DNA of 45,856 nucleotides, taken from an uncultured Pseudoflavonifractor sp. (GTDB taxonomy: Bacteria > Bacillota > Clostridia > Oscillospirales > Oscillospiraceae). The stretch is from positions 1 to 45,856 of the forward strand of contig CANPTT010000016.1 in assembly GCA_947577065.1 (NCBI GenBank), written 5' to 3'. This document shows, piece after piece, positions 1-7,591 of this stretch (position 1 is the stretch's first letter; each line of letters opens with the position of its first letter). The notes beneath the pieces are model-generated. The model was given only the letters and a program-made list of their open reading frames with translations. It searched no databases and had not been told where the DNA came from. The translations under genes and the position numbers were made by a program.

Positions 1-23
1 CGGAAAGGCTGAGGTGATCTGAT

Positions 24-1361
24 TTGATCCAGACACTAAAGAACGCCTGGAAGGTGCCTGAGCTGAAGAATAAGATCCTCTTTACGATCTTCGCTCTTCT
101 GGTTTTCCGGCTGGGTTCCGCCGTACCGACCCCCTTTGTCGATACCAAGGCTCTGTCCGCCTATTTGGAATCCATGTCCGGCACCATCTTTGGCCTCCTG
201 GGCACTATGAACGGCACCGCCTTCTCTGTGGCCGCCGTCTTTGCCCTGGGCGTCCAGCCCTATATCAACAGCTCCATCATCATTGAGCTGCTCACCGTAG
301 CCATCCCCGCTCTGGAGCGGCTGGCAAAGGAGGGTGGCGAGGAGGGCCGGAAGAAGATCGCGGCCATCACCCGGTACACCACCGTGGCTATCGCGCTTCT
401 TCAGGGCTTCGGCTACTACACCATCATGCGGACCAACCAGCTGCTGAATGTGGGCGATGTGAACCCCGCATGGGCGGGCTTCGTTATCGTGATCACCTTT
501 GTGGCCGGCTCCGCCTTTGTCATGTGGCTGGGCGAGCAGATCACCGAGAAGGGCATCGGAAACGGTATCTCCATGATCCTGTTTGCCGGCATCCTTTCCC
601 GGATGCCCAGCCTGATCCAGACTCTGTACCGGGGTGTGTATAACTCCTTCCATCCCCTGCCGGAGGGCACGGTGATCCAGGGATATTTCTCCCTTCCCAT
701 CTGGGGCCTTGTTCTCATTTTGGCGGGCGCGCTGGCTATGGTCCTGTTTGTGGTCTATATCCAGAACGCCGAGCGGCGGATCCCCGTCCAGTATGCCAAG
801 CGGGTGGTGGGCCGGAAGATGTACGGCGGCCAGTCCAGCCATATTCCCCTGAAGGTGAATATGTCCGGCGTGCTCCCCATCATCTTTGCCCAGTCCATCG
901 CCTCCCTGCCCGCCACTGTCTGCGCCTTTGCCGGCGTACAGGCCGGCGACGAGGGCTTCTGGGGCGGATTCCTGGATGTGTTTGACGCCAACGGAGTCAT
1001 TTACACCATTGTCTATTTCCTGCTGATCCTGGCCTTCAGCTATTTCTATTCCACCATGCAGTTCGATCCCACCGAGGTTGCCAACAACCTGAAGAAGAAC
1101 GGCGGCTTTGTGCCCGGCTTCCGGCCCGGCAAGCCCACCGCCGACTTTATCCGGCGGGTGCTGAACAAGATCACCTTCTTTGGCGCCATGTTCCTGTCCG
1201 TCATCGCCATCGCCCCCATCATTACGGGCAATGTGATCGGGCAGGACAGCCTGGCCATCGGCGGCACCTCCATCATTATCGTGGTGGGCGTTGCCCTGGA
1301 GACCAGCAAGGCCCTGGAGGCGCAGCTTATGATGCGCCACTACAAGGGCTTCCTGGAGTAA
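24..1361 (+). CDS. secY: Preprotein translocase subunit SecY
   Basis: SecY is the channel-forming subunit of the SecYEG translocon in the cytoplasmic membrane. The 445-residue product has the family's length, with about ten hydrophobic segments, the N-terminal segment 'FRLGSAVPTPFVD' region (the usual F-R-x-G-x-x-I-P pattern), and the cytoplasmic loop 'QNAERRIPVQYAKR' that is a SecY hallmark. The start is TTG at 24, preceded by a GAGGTGAT ribosome-binding site at about 11-18. It lies at the end of the spc operon, 13 bases before adk, the usual Firmicutes order. Only the gene's immediate upstream sequence is visible, so the operon promoter lies outside the window. Confidence 0.97.
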   Translation: MIQTLKNAWKVPELKNKILFTIFALLVFRLGSAVPTPFVDTKALSAYLESMSGTIFGLLGTMNGTAFSVAAVFALGVQPYINSSIIIELLTVAIPALERLAKEGGEEGRKKIAAITRYTTVAIALLQGFGYYTIMRTNQLLNVGDVNPAWAGFVIVITFVAGSAFVMWLGEQITEKGIGNGISMILFAGILSRMPSLIQTLYRGVYNSFHPLPEGTVIQGYFSLPIWGLVLILAGALAMVLFVVYIQNAERRIPVQYAKRVVGRKMYGGQSSHIPLKVNMSGVLPIIFAQSIASLPATVCAFAGVQAGDEGFWGGFLDVFDANGVIYTIVYFLLILAFSYFYSTMQFDPTEVANNLKKNGGFVPGFRPGKPTADFIRRVLNKITFFGAMFLSVIAIAPIITGNVIGQDSLAIGGTSIIIVVGVALETSKALEAQLMMRHYKGFLE

Positions 1362-1374
1362 GCGGAGGCTGTTT

Positions 1375-2007
1375 ATGAAACTGATTTTCCTGGGCCCTCC
1401 GGGGGCCGGCAAAGGCACCCAGGCGGCCATTATCAGTGAAAAACTGGGCATCCCCACCATCTCCACCGGAGATATGCTCCGCTCCGCCGTAAAGGCGGGG
1501 ACCGAGCTGGGGAAAAAGGCCAAGGTCCTCATCGACGCCGGACAGCTGGTCCCCGACCAGGTCATCATTCCCATGGTGGCTGAGCGGGTGGCCCAGCCGG
1601 ACTGCTCCAAGGGCTATATCCTGGACGGAGTACCTCGTACTCAGGCCCAGGCCCAGGCTTTGGAGGATGCGGGGATCCACTTTGACCATGTGATCTCCAT
1701 TGAGGTCTCTGACGATGAGGTGACCCGTCGGATTATGGGTCGCCGGGTGTGTCTTGACTGCGGCGCCACCTATCATGTGGAGGTCCAGCCCCCCAAAGCG
1801 GAGGGCGTATGTGATCGCTGCGGCAGTGAGCTGGTCCACAGGAAGGACGATACAGAGGAGACGATCCGGGGCCGTCTTACCGTCTATCACAGGGAGACGG
1901 AGCCACTGAAGGAGTTTTATGCCAAGCGGGGCTTGCTCCGTCTGGTGGAGAACACCGGAAGTATTGAGAGCGTGGACAGGGCGATCCTGGCCATTTTGGG
2001 GGTCTGA
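1375..2007 (+). CDS. adk: Adenylate kinase, zinc-type lid
   Basis: Adenylate kinase catalyses ATP + AMP to 2 ADP in the cytoplasm. The 210-residue protein begins MKLIFLGPPGAGKGT, so the P-loop GPPGAGKGT occupies residues 7-15. The AMP-binding 'STGDMLR' and 'LDGVPRTQAQA' segments follow. The LID domain contains two CxxC pairs (CLDC near residue 126 and CDRC near residue 146), the structural zinc site typical of Gram-positive enzymes. It sits between secY and map with only three bases before map, as in most Clostridia and Bacilli. Confidence 0.97.
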   Translation: MKLIFLGPPGAGKGTQAAIISEKLGIPTISTGDMLRSAVKAGTELGKKAKVLIDAGQLVPDQVIIPMVAERVAQPDCSKGYILDGVPRTQAQAQALEDAGIHFDHVISIEVSDDEVTRRIMGRRVCLDCGATYHVEVQPPKAEGVCDRCGSELVHRKDDTEETIRGRLTVYHRETEPLKEFYAKRGLLRLVENTGSIESVDRAILAILGV

Positions 2008-2010
2008 GGT

Positions 2011-2781
2011 ATGGAAATGATCTCCATCAAATCCCCCAGTGAGATCGAAAAAATGCGGGCCGCCGGACGGCTTACCGCCCAGGCCCGCAAGCTGGCCGGC
2101 TCTCTTGTTCGACCCGGAATCACCACCGGAGAGATCGACCGGGAGGTCCGGAGGTTCATCGAAAGTCACGGCGCCAAGCCGTCCTTCCTGGGCTACGGCG
2201 GGTTCCCCGCCTCCACCTGCATTTCGATAAACGAGGTCGTCATCCATGGCATCCCCGGTTCCCGAAAGCTGAAGGAAGGGGATATCGTCTCTGTGGATGT
2301 GGGGGCCTTCCTCAACGGATACCACGGAGACTGTGCCGCCACCTACTTCTGCGGAGAGGTCTCTGAGGAGGCCAGAAGGCTGGTAGAGGTGACCCGGCAG
2401 AGCTTCTTCGAGGGTGTGAAAAACGCCCGGGTAGGCTGTCGGGTGTCCGATGTGAGCCATGCGGTGCAGCAGTATGTGGAGAGCTTTGGATATGGCGTGG
2501 TCCGGGATTTTGTGGGCCACGGGGTCGGCAGTAAGATGCATGAGGCCCCCGAGGTGCCCAACTACGGTGCGGCGGGCCATGGAGCCCGCTTCCAGCCCGG
2601 TATGGTCATCGCGGTGGAGCCCATGGTCTGCGCCGGAGACTGGCGGGTCCGGGTGCTGCCCGACAAGTGGACCACCGTGTCCGCCGACGGAAGTCTTGCC
2701 GCCCATTACGAGAACACCATCCTCATCACTGACGGAGAGCCTGAACTGCTCACGGTGGACGAGAATGGAGAGCCGGCCTGA
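2011..2781 (+). CDS. map: Methionine aminopeptidase, type I
   Basis: Type I methionine aminopeptidase removes the initiator Met from new proteins using two metal ions. The 256-residue length suits the type Ia bacterial enzyme. Visible motifs are the substrate-contact His in 'VVIHGIPG', the metal ligands in 'VSVDVGAFLNGYHGD', the His in 'VGHGVGSKMHEAPEVPNYG', and the Glu in 'GMVIAVEPMV'. There is no N-terminal zinc-finger extension. The start ATG at 2011 follows adk by three bases, and the TGA stop shares one base with the ATG of the next gene, indicating translational coupling. Confidence 0.97.
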   Translation: MEMISIKSPSEIEKMRAAGRLTAQARKLAGSLVRPGITTGEIDREVRRFIESHGAKPSFLGYGGFPASTCISINEVVIHGIPGSRKLKEGDIVSVDVGAFLNGYHGDCAATYFCGEVSEEARRLVEVTRQSFFEGVKNARVGCRVSDVSHAVQQYVESFGYGVVRDFVGHGVGSKMHEAPEVPNYGAAGHGARFQPGMVIAVEPMVCAGDWRVRVLPDKWTTVSADGSLAAHYENTILITDGEPELLTVDENGEPA

Positions 2782-3068
2782 TGTATGATTACCGAGGCTG
2801 GGTCGTCCGGGCCACCGCCGGGCGGGATAAGGAAGGGCTGTTCTGTGTGGTGGGTGTGGACCAGGAAAGCCAGATGCTTCTGCTGGCCGATGGTAAGCGA
2901 CGAAAGGTCACCAAGCCCAAGCGAAAGAAGCTGGGCCATGTAATGGCTCTGACCGACCACCTGCGCCCCTATGACCACCCTGTGGTCCATAGGCTGCAGC
3001 AGGGGGAGACGGTCACCAACAATGACATTCGGAGGGCCTTAGCCGCCTTCCCAGCCAAGGAGGTTTGA
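2781..3068 (+). CDS. KOW-domain RNA-binding protein (L14e-like)
   Basis: A 95-residue basic protein of the KOW/L14e-like group that many Clostridia carry between map and infA. The N-terminal half ('[20 protein letters not shown]') reads as a small beta-barrel KOW fold, followed by the very basic '[17 protein letters not shown]'. The function is not established; ribosome or RNA binding is inferred from the fold and from its place in the ribosomal operon. Its start codon overlaps the map stop by one base, so it is probably translated by coupling. The stop lies four bases before the TTG of infA. Confidence 0.85.
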   Translation: MYDYRGWVVRATAGRDKEGLFCVVGVDQESQMLLLADGKRRKVTKPKRKKLGHVMALTDHLRPYDHPVVHRLQQGETVTNNDIRRALAAFPAKEV

Positions 3069-3072
3069 CGCT

Positions 3073-3291
3073 TTGGCAAAAGACGATATGATCGAGGTGG
3101 AGGGCACCGTGGTGGAATCCCTCCCCAACACCACCTTCCGGGTGGATATCGGCAACGGCCACATCATCCTGGCCCACATCTCCGGCAAGCTGCGGATGAA
3201 CTTCATCCGGATCCTGCCTGGGGATAAGGTCACGGTCCAGATGTCGCCCTACGACCTCACCAGAGGCCGTATCACCTGGAGAACCAAATAA
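3073..3291 (+). CDS. infA: Translation initiation factor IF-1
   Basis: IF-1 binds the A site of the 30S subunit during initiation. The 72-residue product has exact family length and the S1/OB-fold signature ([19 protein letters not shown], then '[20 protein letters not shown]' and '[21 protein letters not shown]'). The start is TTG at 3073, with an AAGGAGG site at 3058-3064 overlapping the end of the KOW gene. Unusually, the next gene (rpmJ) is not adjacent: about 220 bases of structured non-coding DNA intervene. Confidence 0.97.
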   Translation: MAKDDMIEVEGTVVESLPNTTFRVDIGNGHIILAHISGKLRMNFIRILPGDKVTVQMSPYDLTRGRITWRTK

Positions 3292-3514
3292 GTTCGCAAA
3301 GACCCAAAGAAAATATAAACGACCGAGTCGCCGCAGACCTTGCCCTTTGCTCTTGACCTTGACCTTAAATGGGGTCCCCGCGAAAGCGGTCCTCAGCTTT
3401 CGTGGGGAGAGGAGGAGCAGCGGAGCGACTGAGCTTTCGCCTTTAGGGCGGAAGCGAAGGATGCGGAGCTTGCGACGACGCGGGGCCATTCAGGCATTCA
3501 CAAGGAGGTTTATC
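3292..3514 (+). repeat. Structured palindromic insert between infA and rpmJ
   Basis: This 223-base spacer is far longer than the usual infA-rpmJ gap. It holds two strong hairpins. The first pairs 3376-3387 with 3396-3407 (12 bp, one G-T wobble, 8-base loop). The second pairs 3433-3441 with 3447-3455 (9 bp, one wobble). The hexamer GCTTTC occurs in both, so alternative pairing is possible. Before them is a CTTGACC-type direct repeat (about 3351-3366). Neither hairpin is followed by a T run, so it is not a simple terminator. It could be a small mobile palindromic element or a structured RNA in the operon mRNA. An open frame runs through it into rpmJ but has no start signal and low-complexity, Arg-rich content, so I do not call it coding. 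Confidence 0.55.
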
Positions 3515-3628
3515 ATGAAAGTAAGACCGTCCGTGAAGCCCATGTGCGAGAAGTGCAAGATCATCAAGCGCAAGGGCAAGGTCATGGTTATCTGCGAGAA
3601 CCCCAAGCATAAACAAAGACAAGGTTAA
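3515..3628 (+). CDS. rpmJ: 50S ribosomal protein L36 (bL36)
   Basis: The 37-residue L36 has the expected zinc ribbon: CEKC near residues 11-14, then a Cys at 27 and a His at 32. The text starts [15 protein letters not shown] and ends [11 protein letters not shown], matching the family from end to end. The ATG at 3515 has a strong AAGGAGG site at 3502-3508. Longer in-frame starts exist upstream but would add a non-homologous Arg-rich extension across the structured spacer, so they are rejected. Confidence 0.97.
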   Translation: MKVRPSVKPMCEKCKIIKRKGKVMVICENPKHKQRQG

Positions 3629-3648
3629 GAAGGAGGTGCTGAAACAGT

Positions 3649-4017
3649 ATGGCTCGTATTGCTGGTATTGATTTGCCGAGAGACAAACGGATCGAGATCG
3701 GTCTGACCTATATCTTCGGCATCGGGCGCACCAGCGCCACTAAGATCCTGGCCCAGGCCGGGATCAACCCCGATACCCGGGTGAAGGATCTGACCGAGGC
3801 CGAGGAGGCCAAGCTGCGTGAGATCATCGGTCACAGCTACACTGTGGAGGGCGACCTCCGCCGTGACCTGGCCATGGATATCAAGCGGCTGACCGAGATC
3901 GGCTGCTACCGGGGCGTGCGGCACCGCAAGGGCCTGCCCGTCCGGGGCCAGAGGACCAAGACCAACGCCCGTACCCGGAAGGGTCCGAAGCGCACGGTCG
4001 CCAACAAGAAGAAGTAA
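3649..4017 (+). CDS. rpsM: 30S ribosomal protein S13 (uS13)
   Basis: S13 sits in the head of the 30S subunit and contacts the P-site tRNA. The 122-residue protein starts [22 protein letters not shown] and contains '[27 protein letters not shown]', the C-terminal signature, ending in the basic tail [10 protein letters not shown]. It has a GGAGGTG ribosome-binding site and follows rpmJ, with rpsK 13 bases downstream, the standard alpha-operon order. Confidence 0.98.
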   Translation: MARIAGIDLPRDKRIEIGLTYIFGIGRTSATKILAQAGINPDTRVKDLTEAEEAKLREIIGHSYTVEGDLRRDLAMDIKRLTEIGCYRGVRHRKGLPVRGQRTKTNARTRKGPKRTVANKKK

Positions 4018-4030
4018 GGAGGGATAAGCA

Positions 4031-4426
4031 ATGGCTGCTAACAAGAAAGTAGTGCGCCGCCGCCGCGAGCGCAAGAACGTTGAAAAGGGCCAGGTGCATA
4101 TCCGCTCCTCTTTCAACAACACCATGATCACCGTCACCGATATGCAGGGCAACGCCCTTTCCTGGGCGTCCTCCGGTGAGATGGGATTCCGGGGTTCCCG
4201 GAAGTCCACCCCCTTCGCTGCGCAGACCGCCGCCGAGACGGCCGCCAAGGCCGCCATCGAGAACGCCGGACTGAAGACCGTAGAGGTCTATGTGAAGGGG
4301 CCCGGCCAGGGCCGCGAGGCCGCCATCCGGGCGCTTCAGGCCGTGGGCCTGGAGGTCACCCTCATCAAGGACGTGACCCCCGTGCCCCACAACGGCTGCC
4401 GTCCGCCCAAGCGCCGCAGAGTGTAA
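4031..4426 (+). CDS. rpsK: 30S ribosomal protein S11 (uS11)
   Basis: S11 is part of the 30S platform. The 131-residue product has the basic N terminus, the '[18 protein letters not shown]' beta region and the conserved C terminus '[16 protein letters not shown]'. The ribosome-binding site AAGGAGGG lies just before the ATG, and the gene is followed 18 bases later by rpsD. Confidence 0.98.
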   Translation: MAANKKVVRRRRERKNVEKGQVHIRSSFNNTMITVTDMQGNALSWASSGEMGFRGSRKSTPFAAQTAAETAAKAAIENAGLKTVEVYVKGPGQGREAAIRALQAVGLEVTLIKDVTPVPHNGCRPPKRRRV

Positions 4427-4444
4427 GAAGGAGGAGAATCCAAT

Positions 4445-5047
4445 ATGGCTAAGAATATGCAGCCCATCGCAAAGCGCTGCAAAGCGCTGGGGATCTCCCC
4501 CGCCGCCATGGGCTATGACAAGAAAACCACCAACCGCAAGCCCAAGGCCAATGTGCGCCGGAAGCAGAGCGAGTACGCCACCCAGCTTCAGGAGAAGCAG
4601 AAGGTCAAGTTCGTCTACGGCATTCTGGAGAAGCAGTTCCACTCCTACTATGAGAAGGCCATCCGTATGCCCGGCGAGACCGGCGAGAATCTGCTGATCC
4701 TGGTAGAGCGCCGTCTGGACAACGTGGTATACCGTCTGGGCTTTGCCATGACCCGCCGGGAGGCCCGTCAACTGGTGAACCACGGTCATTTTACCGTCAA
4801 TGGCCGGAAGGTCAACATTCCCTCCTATCTGGTAAAGGTGGGCGATGTGATCGAGGTCAAGGAGTCCAGCCGTCAGAGCGTGAAGTTTAAGCGCTTTGTG
4901 GGTGAGGACGCCATCATCGTCAATGTGCCCCAGTGGCTGAGCAAGGAGAAGAATTCCCTCACCGGAACCGTCACCAAGCTGCCCGCCCGGGAGGATATTG
5001 ACCTGCCCATCGAGGAGCACCTCATCGTCGAGTTGTACTCCAAGTAA
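4445..5047 (+). CDS. rpsD: 30S ribosomal protein S4 (uS4)
   Basis: S4 nucleates 30S assembly and in many bacteria autoregulates the alpha operon. The 200-residue protein has the N-terminal S4 domain and the S4 RNA-binding motif ('[30 protein letters not shown]'-type region, about residues 90-125). The N terminus has only one Cys (Lys-Arg-Cys at 11-13), so it is the zinc-free form. Its position between rpsK and rpoA is typical. No pseudoknot operator for S4 was identified. Confidence 0.97.
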   Translation: MAKNMQPIAKRCKALGISPAAMGYDKKTTNRKPKANVRRKQSEYATQLQEKQKVKFVYGILEKQFHSYYEKAIRMPGETGENLLILVERRLDNVVYRLGFAMTRREARQLVNHGHFTVNGRKVNIPSYLVKVGDVIEVKESSRQSVKFKRFVGEDAIIVNVPQWLSKEKNSLTGTVTKLPAREDIDLPIEEHLIVELYSK

Positions 5048-5118
5048 GAGCTACCCTCGGATCACGGAACCGACCAATCAGGCGGCGGAAAAGGCCGCCC
5101 CCAGAAGGAGGGTAATCT

Positions 5119-6069
5119 ATGGTTGAAATTGAAAGACCCCGCATCGAATGTGACGAGAATAATGACGCCAACTATGGAAAATATGTGGTGGAGCCTCTGG
5201 AGCGGGGCTACGGCACTACCTTGGGCAACGCCCTGCGGCGGGTGCTGCTGTCCTCTCTTCCCGGAACCGCGGTGACCTCCATTAAGATCGCCGGAGTGCA
5301 GCATGAGTTTTGCACGATCCCCGGCGTGAAGGAGGATGTGACCGAGATCGTCCTCAATGTGAAGGCGATCATTGCCAAGCTCCACTGTGAGGGGATCAAG
5401 ACGGTCTATATTGAGCAGACCGGGGAGTGCGAGGTCACGGCCGGGGACATCAAGGCTGACGGCGAGGTAGAGATCCTGAATCCGGAGCTCCACATCGCCA
5501 CTCTGGGGCCGGGCGCCAGCCTCAATATGGAGTTGACGCTTTCTCAGGGTCGGGGCTATGTCCCCGCGGAGCGGAACAAGAATGCCCAGACCATCATCGG
5601 AGTGATCCCGGTGGATTCGGTCTATACCCCGGTGAAAAAGGTCAACTACACAGTAGAGAATACCCGTGTGGGAGACCGCACTGACTTTGACAAGCTGACT
5701 CTGGAGGTCTGGACCAACGGCACCATCGACCCCCGGGACGCCGTGAGCCTTGGTGCGCGGATCCTGGTGGATCATTTCCTGCTGTTCACCGATCTCTCCG
5801 AGACCATGGGAAATGCCTCCACCGTAGTGGAAAAGGCGGAGTCCCAGCGGGACAAGGTGCTGGAGATGACCATCGATGAGATGGATCTCAGCGTCCGGAG
5901 CTTCAACTGCCTCAAGCGGGCCAATATCAATACGGTCGAGGATCTGATCTCCAAGACCCAGGATGAGATGATGAAGGTCCGCAATCTGGGCCGCAAGAGC
6001 CTTGAGGAAGTCATGAACAAGCTGGCCATGATGGGCCTGAGCCTTGCTGATGACGAGAACAACAATTAA
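5119..6069 (+). CDS. rpoA: RNA polymerase alpha subunit
   Basis: The alpha subunit dimerises to nucleate RNA polymerase, and its C-terminal domain binds UP elements and activators. The 316-residue product has the N-terminal assembly domain ('[20 protein letters not shown]', residues about 30-49) and a full alpha-CTD ('[19 protein letters not shown]' onward, about residue 255). A GGAGGG site precedes ATG 5119. The 71-base gap after rpsD contains no recognisable terminator, so co-transcription is expected. Confidence 0.98.
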   Translation: MVEIERPRIECDENNDANYGKYVVEPLERGYGTTLGNALRRVLLSSLPGTAVTSIKIAGVQHEFCTIPGVKEDVTEIVLNVKAIIAKLHCEGIKTVYIEQTGECEVTAGDIKADGEVEILNPELHIATLGPGASLNMELTLSQGRGYVPAERNKNAQTIIGVIPVDSVYTPVKKVNYTVENTRVGDRTDFDKLTLEVWTNGTIDPRDAVSLGARILVDHFLLFTDLSETMGNASTVVEKAESQRDKVLEMTIDEMDLSVRSFNCLKRANINTVEDLISKTQDEMMKVRNLGRKSLEEVMNKLAMMGLSLADDENNN

Positions 6070-6094
6070 CACCTGCCGAGAGGAGTGAGAGAAA

Positions 6095-6436
6095 ATGCCC
6101 GCAGTTCGCAAATTGGGAAAGCCCACCGACCAGCGTATGGCCATGCTTCGCGCTATGACCACCTATCTGCTGGAGAACGGTCAGATCAAGACCACCGTTT
6201 CCCGCGCCAAGGAGGTGGCTCCTCTGGCTGAGAAGATGGTCACCCTGGCCAAAAAGAACGACCTGGCCGCCTACCGGCAGGCCTTGGCCTTCCTCACCAA
6301 AGAGGATGTGGCCAAGAAGCTCTTTGACCAGATCGGACCCAAGTACGCCACCCGTGACGGCGGCTACACCCGTGTGGTCCGTACCGGCCCCCGCCGCGGC
6401 GACGCCGCTGAGATGGCCGTGGTTCAGTTGGTGTAA
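6095..6436 (+). CDS. rplQ: 50S ribosomal protein L17 (bL17)
   Basis: L17 is a 50S protein near the tunnel exit. The 113-residue product starts MPAVRKLGKPTDQRMAMLR, has the 'YLLENGQIKTTVSRAKEV' helix region and ends 'YTRVVRTGPRRGDAAEMAVVQLV', the family signature. It is the last gene of the alpha operon and is followed within 26 bases by a strong intrinsic terminator. Confidence 0.98.
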   Translation: MPAVRKLGKPTDQRMAMLRAMTTYLLENGQIKTTVSRAKEVAPLAEKMVTLAKKNDLAAYRQALAFLTKEDVAKKLFDQIGPKYATRDGGYTRVVRTGPRRGDAAEMAVVQLV

Positions 6437-6461
6437 TTTTTGACCGGCTGGAAGACACAGT

Positions 6462-6515
6462 AAAAAAGCCCCTAACGTATCCCTGGTGCACCGGGGATAC
6501 GTTAGGGGCTTTTTG
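6462..6515 (+). terminator. Intrinsic terminator of the ribosomal operon
   Basis: A 21-bp nearly perfect stem: AAAAAGCCCCTAACGTATCC pairs with GGATACGTTAGGGGCTTTTT across a short loop around 6484-6493, ending in five T residues. It begins about 25 bases after the rplQ stop. The A run on the other side would let it also work in the reverse direction. Confidence 0.95.
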
Positions 6516-6542
6516 TTGTGGAAAGTGGAAAAGGAGGTATAA

Positions 6543-6584
6543 ATGGAAATTTACCACCGAAGGGAGTGGGGCGGAGGGGCTTAG
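6543..6584 (+). CDS. Possible 13-residue leader peptide
   Basis: ATG at 6543 is preceded by AAGGAGG at 6531-6537 with a good 5-base spacing, and encodes MEIYHRREWGGGA before TAG. The Shine-Dalgarno match is as strong as those of the ribosomal genes, which is unlikely but not impossible by chance. It begins 28 bases after a strong terminator and no promoter was recognised, so expression is unproven. It may be part of a repeated non-coding element instead. Confidence 0.25.
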   Translation: MEIYHRREWGGGA

Positions 6585-6705
6585 GCTCTTTGCGTCCAGA
6601 CCATTGCGTAGCCTGACATGGCTCTCTCCTTAAGAACTCCAGTATGGTATAGCCTACCAATGAAGGCATTTCCTTTTCCTGTAAGCCAAATGAGATCTGA
6701 TCCCC

Positions 6706-6840
6706 TTTCCCGACCTGCCCGGCCGGGGCCACAGCCCAGCCGTTGGCGGCTTTGCCGCTCTACGGATGGGGCGTACTCCTTGCGGGTAAAACCGCCTTCC
6801 CGCCAATTTAAAAAATTTCCCGGCCTGCCCGGCCGGGGCC
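6706..6840. repeat. Direct repeat pair of a 25-base GC-rich motif
   Basis: TTTCCCGACCTGCCCGGCCG and the following GGGCC (6706-6730) recur at 6816-6840 with a single G/A difference, 110 bases apart. The second copy contains a perfect 7-bp palindrome CCCGGCC/GGCCGGG around TGCCC; the first copy has one mismatch in it. Confidence 0.6.
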
Positions 6841-7301
6841 AAAACCGCTTGAAAGCGGTTCTGGACTCCGAATTTCGAAGGGCTTCAGACCAGTGGAAAA
6901 GGCAATAAGCTACGGTACAACCTTACAGAGAACCGACCCTGAAAGGCTATCCCTCGCGCAAGGCCCTTTGGGGTATCCTTCTGCTGACCGGCGGCTCCCT
7001 CACGGCGACCCGTGGTCCCTCTTGCGCCGCTGCCGCTGATAAGTACATGACCTTTGACCCCTTCGCTGTCCTTTACGCCGCCTGGGTGGTACGGCAACAG
7101 CGTTAGCGGAACCACACATCAAGCTGTGTAGGATAGAGGCGGCGTCATTGCAACAGGCTTTCTCTCAGTGTTCCGCAGACGGATGCGCGGGTGCGGGGCA
7201 AGAGGGACCATGGGGCAAAAAGACGATGGAGCCGACTTGAGAACACCTTGTCTTGACCTTAGGGCTTTCTTGATGATTCCCGCTTAACGGACAAAGCGAG
7301 T

Positions 7302-7472
7302 TTAGCGGGAGTTCATGCCGCGAAGCGGTTGAGAGGGCGGTGCCCGCCAGTGGCGGGCGGTTACCGCACGACCGAGCCGGCAGGCGAGACCATTCTTCGG
7401 CCCGTCAAAGAATGGTCTTTCGTAATCACGCAGGTAGTCATCTGCTGGCAACTCCCAGCCAAGCGGTACCAC
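7302..7472 (-). pseudogene. Possible protein remnant (56 codons)
   Basis: A GTG-initiated minus-strand frame of 56 codons, bounded upstream by an in-frame TAG at 7473-7475. The first 30 residues (VVPLGWELPADDYLRDYERP, then FFDGPKNGLA) have a natural-looking acidic/aromatic composition, while the rest is Arg/Pro-rich. There is no ribosome-binding site. I suspect a fragment of a mobile-element gene but cannot name a family. Confidence 0.2.
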
Positions 7473-7512
7473 CTATAAACATTCATTTACGCCCCGTCCC
7501 CCAAGTTCCTCC

Positions 7513-7541
7513 TTGACAAATCTGTCTGTCCGTGATACCGT
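7513..7541 (+). promoter_or_regulatory. Putative sigma-A promoter of galE
   Basis: TTGACA (7513-7518), a 17-base spacer, then TACCGT (7536-7541) with an extended -10 TGA just before it. The perfect -35 and TG motif compensate for a weak -10. It lies about 50 bases upstream of the galE start. Confidence 0.6.
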
Positions 7542-7591
7542 GAAAGCAGAAAATGATCTGGATCGATAAGCTGTAATAGGAGGAGACTGTG

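Larger units (their letters stand above)
6516..7512. other. About 1 kb structured non-coding / decayed region
   Basis: No convincing gene is present between rplQ and galE. What can be seen: a GC-rich 25-base motif present twice (6706-6730 and 6816-6840, one mismatch); hairpins at 6843-6860, 7278-7310, 7342-7358 (7 bp, 3-base loop) and 7388-7417 (10 bp perfect); a 13-codon open frame with a strong AAGGAGG site (6543-6584); and a 56-codon minus-strand open frame (7302-7472) whose first half reads like real protein. Short Arg- and Pro-rich open frames elsewhere look like chance products of GC-rich DNA. It may be a relic of a mobile element or a structured RNA locus. Confidence 0.5.

Noticed and set aside
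3347-3628. Longer rpmJ start giving a 93-residue protein
   Set aside because: The extra 56 residues are Arg-rich and come from the hairpin insert; the ATG at 3515 has an ideal RBS and gives the exact L36.
6885-7115. 76-codon minus-strand open frame in the non-coding region
   Set aside because: It has no RBS and its composition is Gly/Arg-rich; it may be a decayed gene, but I could not support it.
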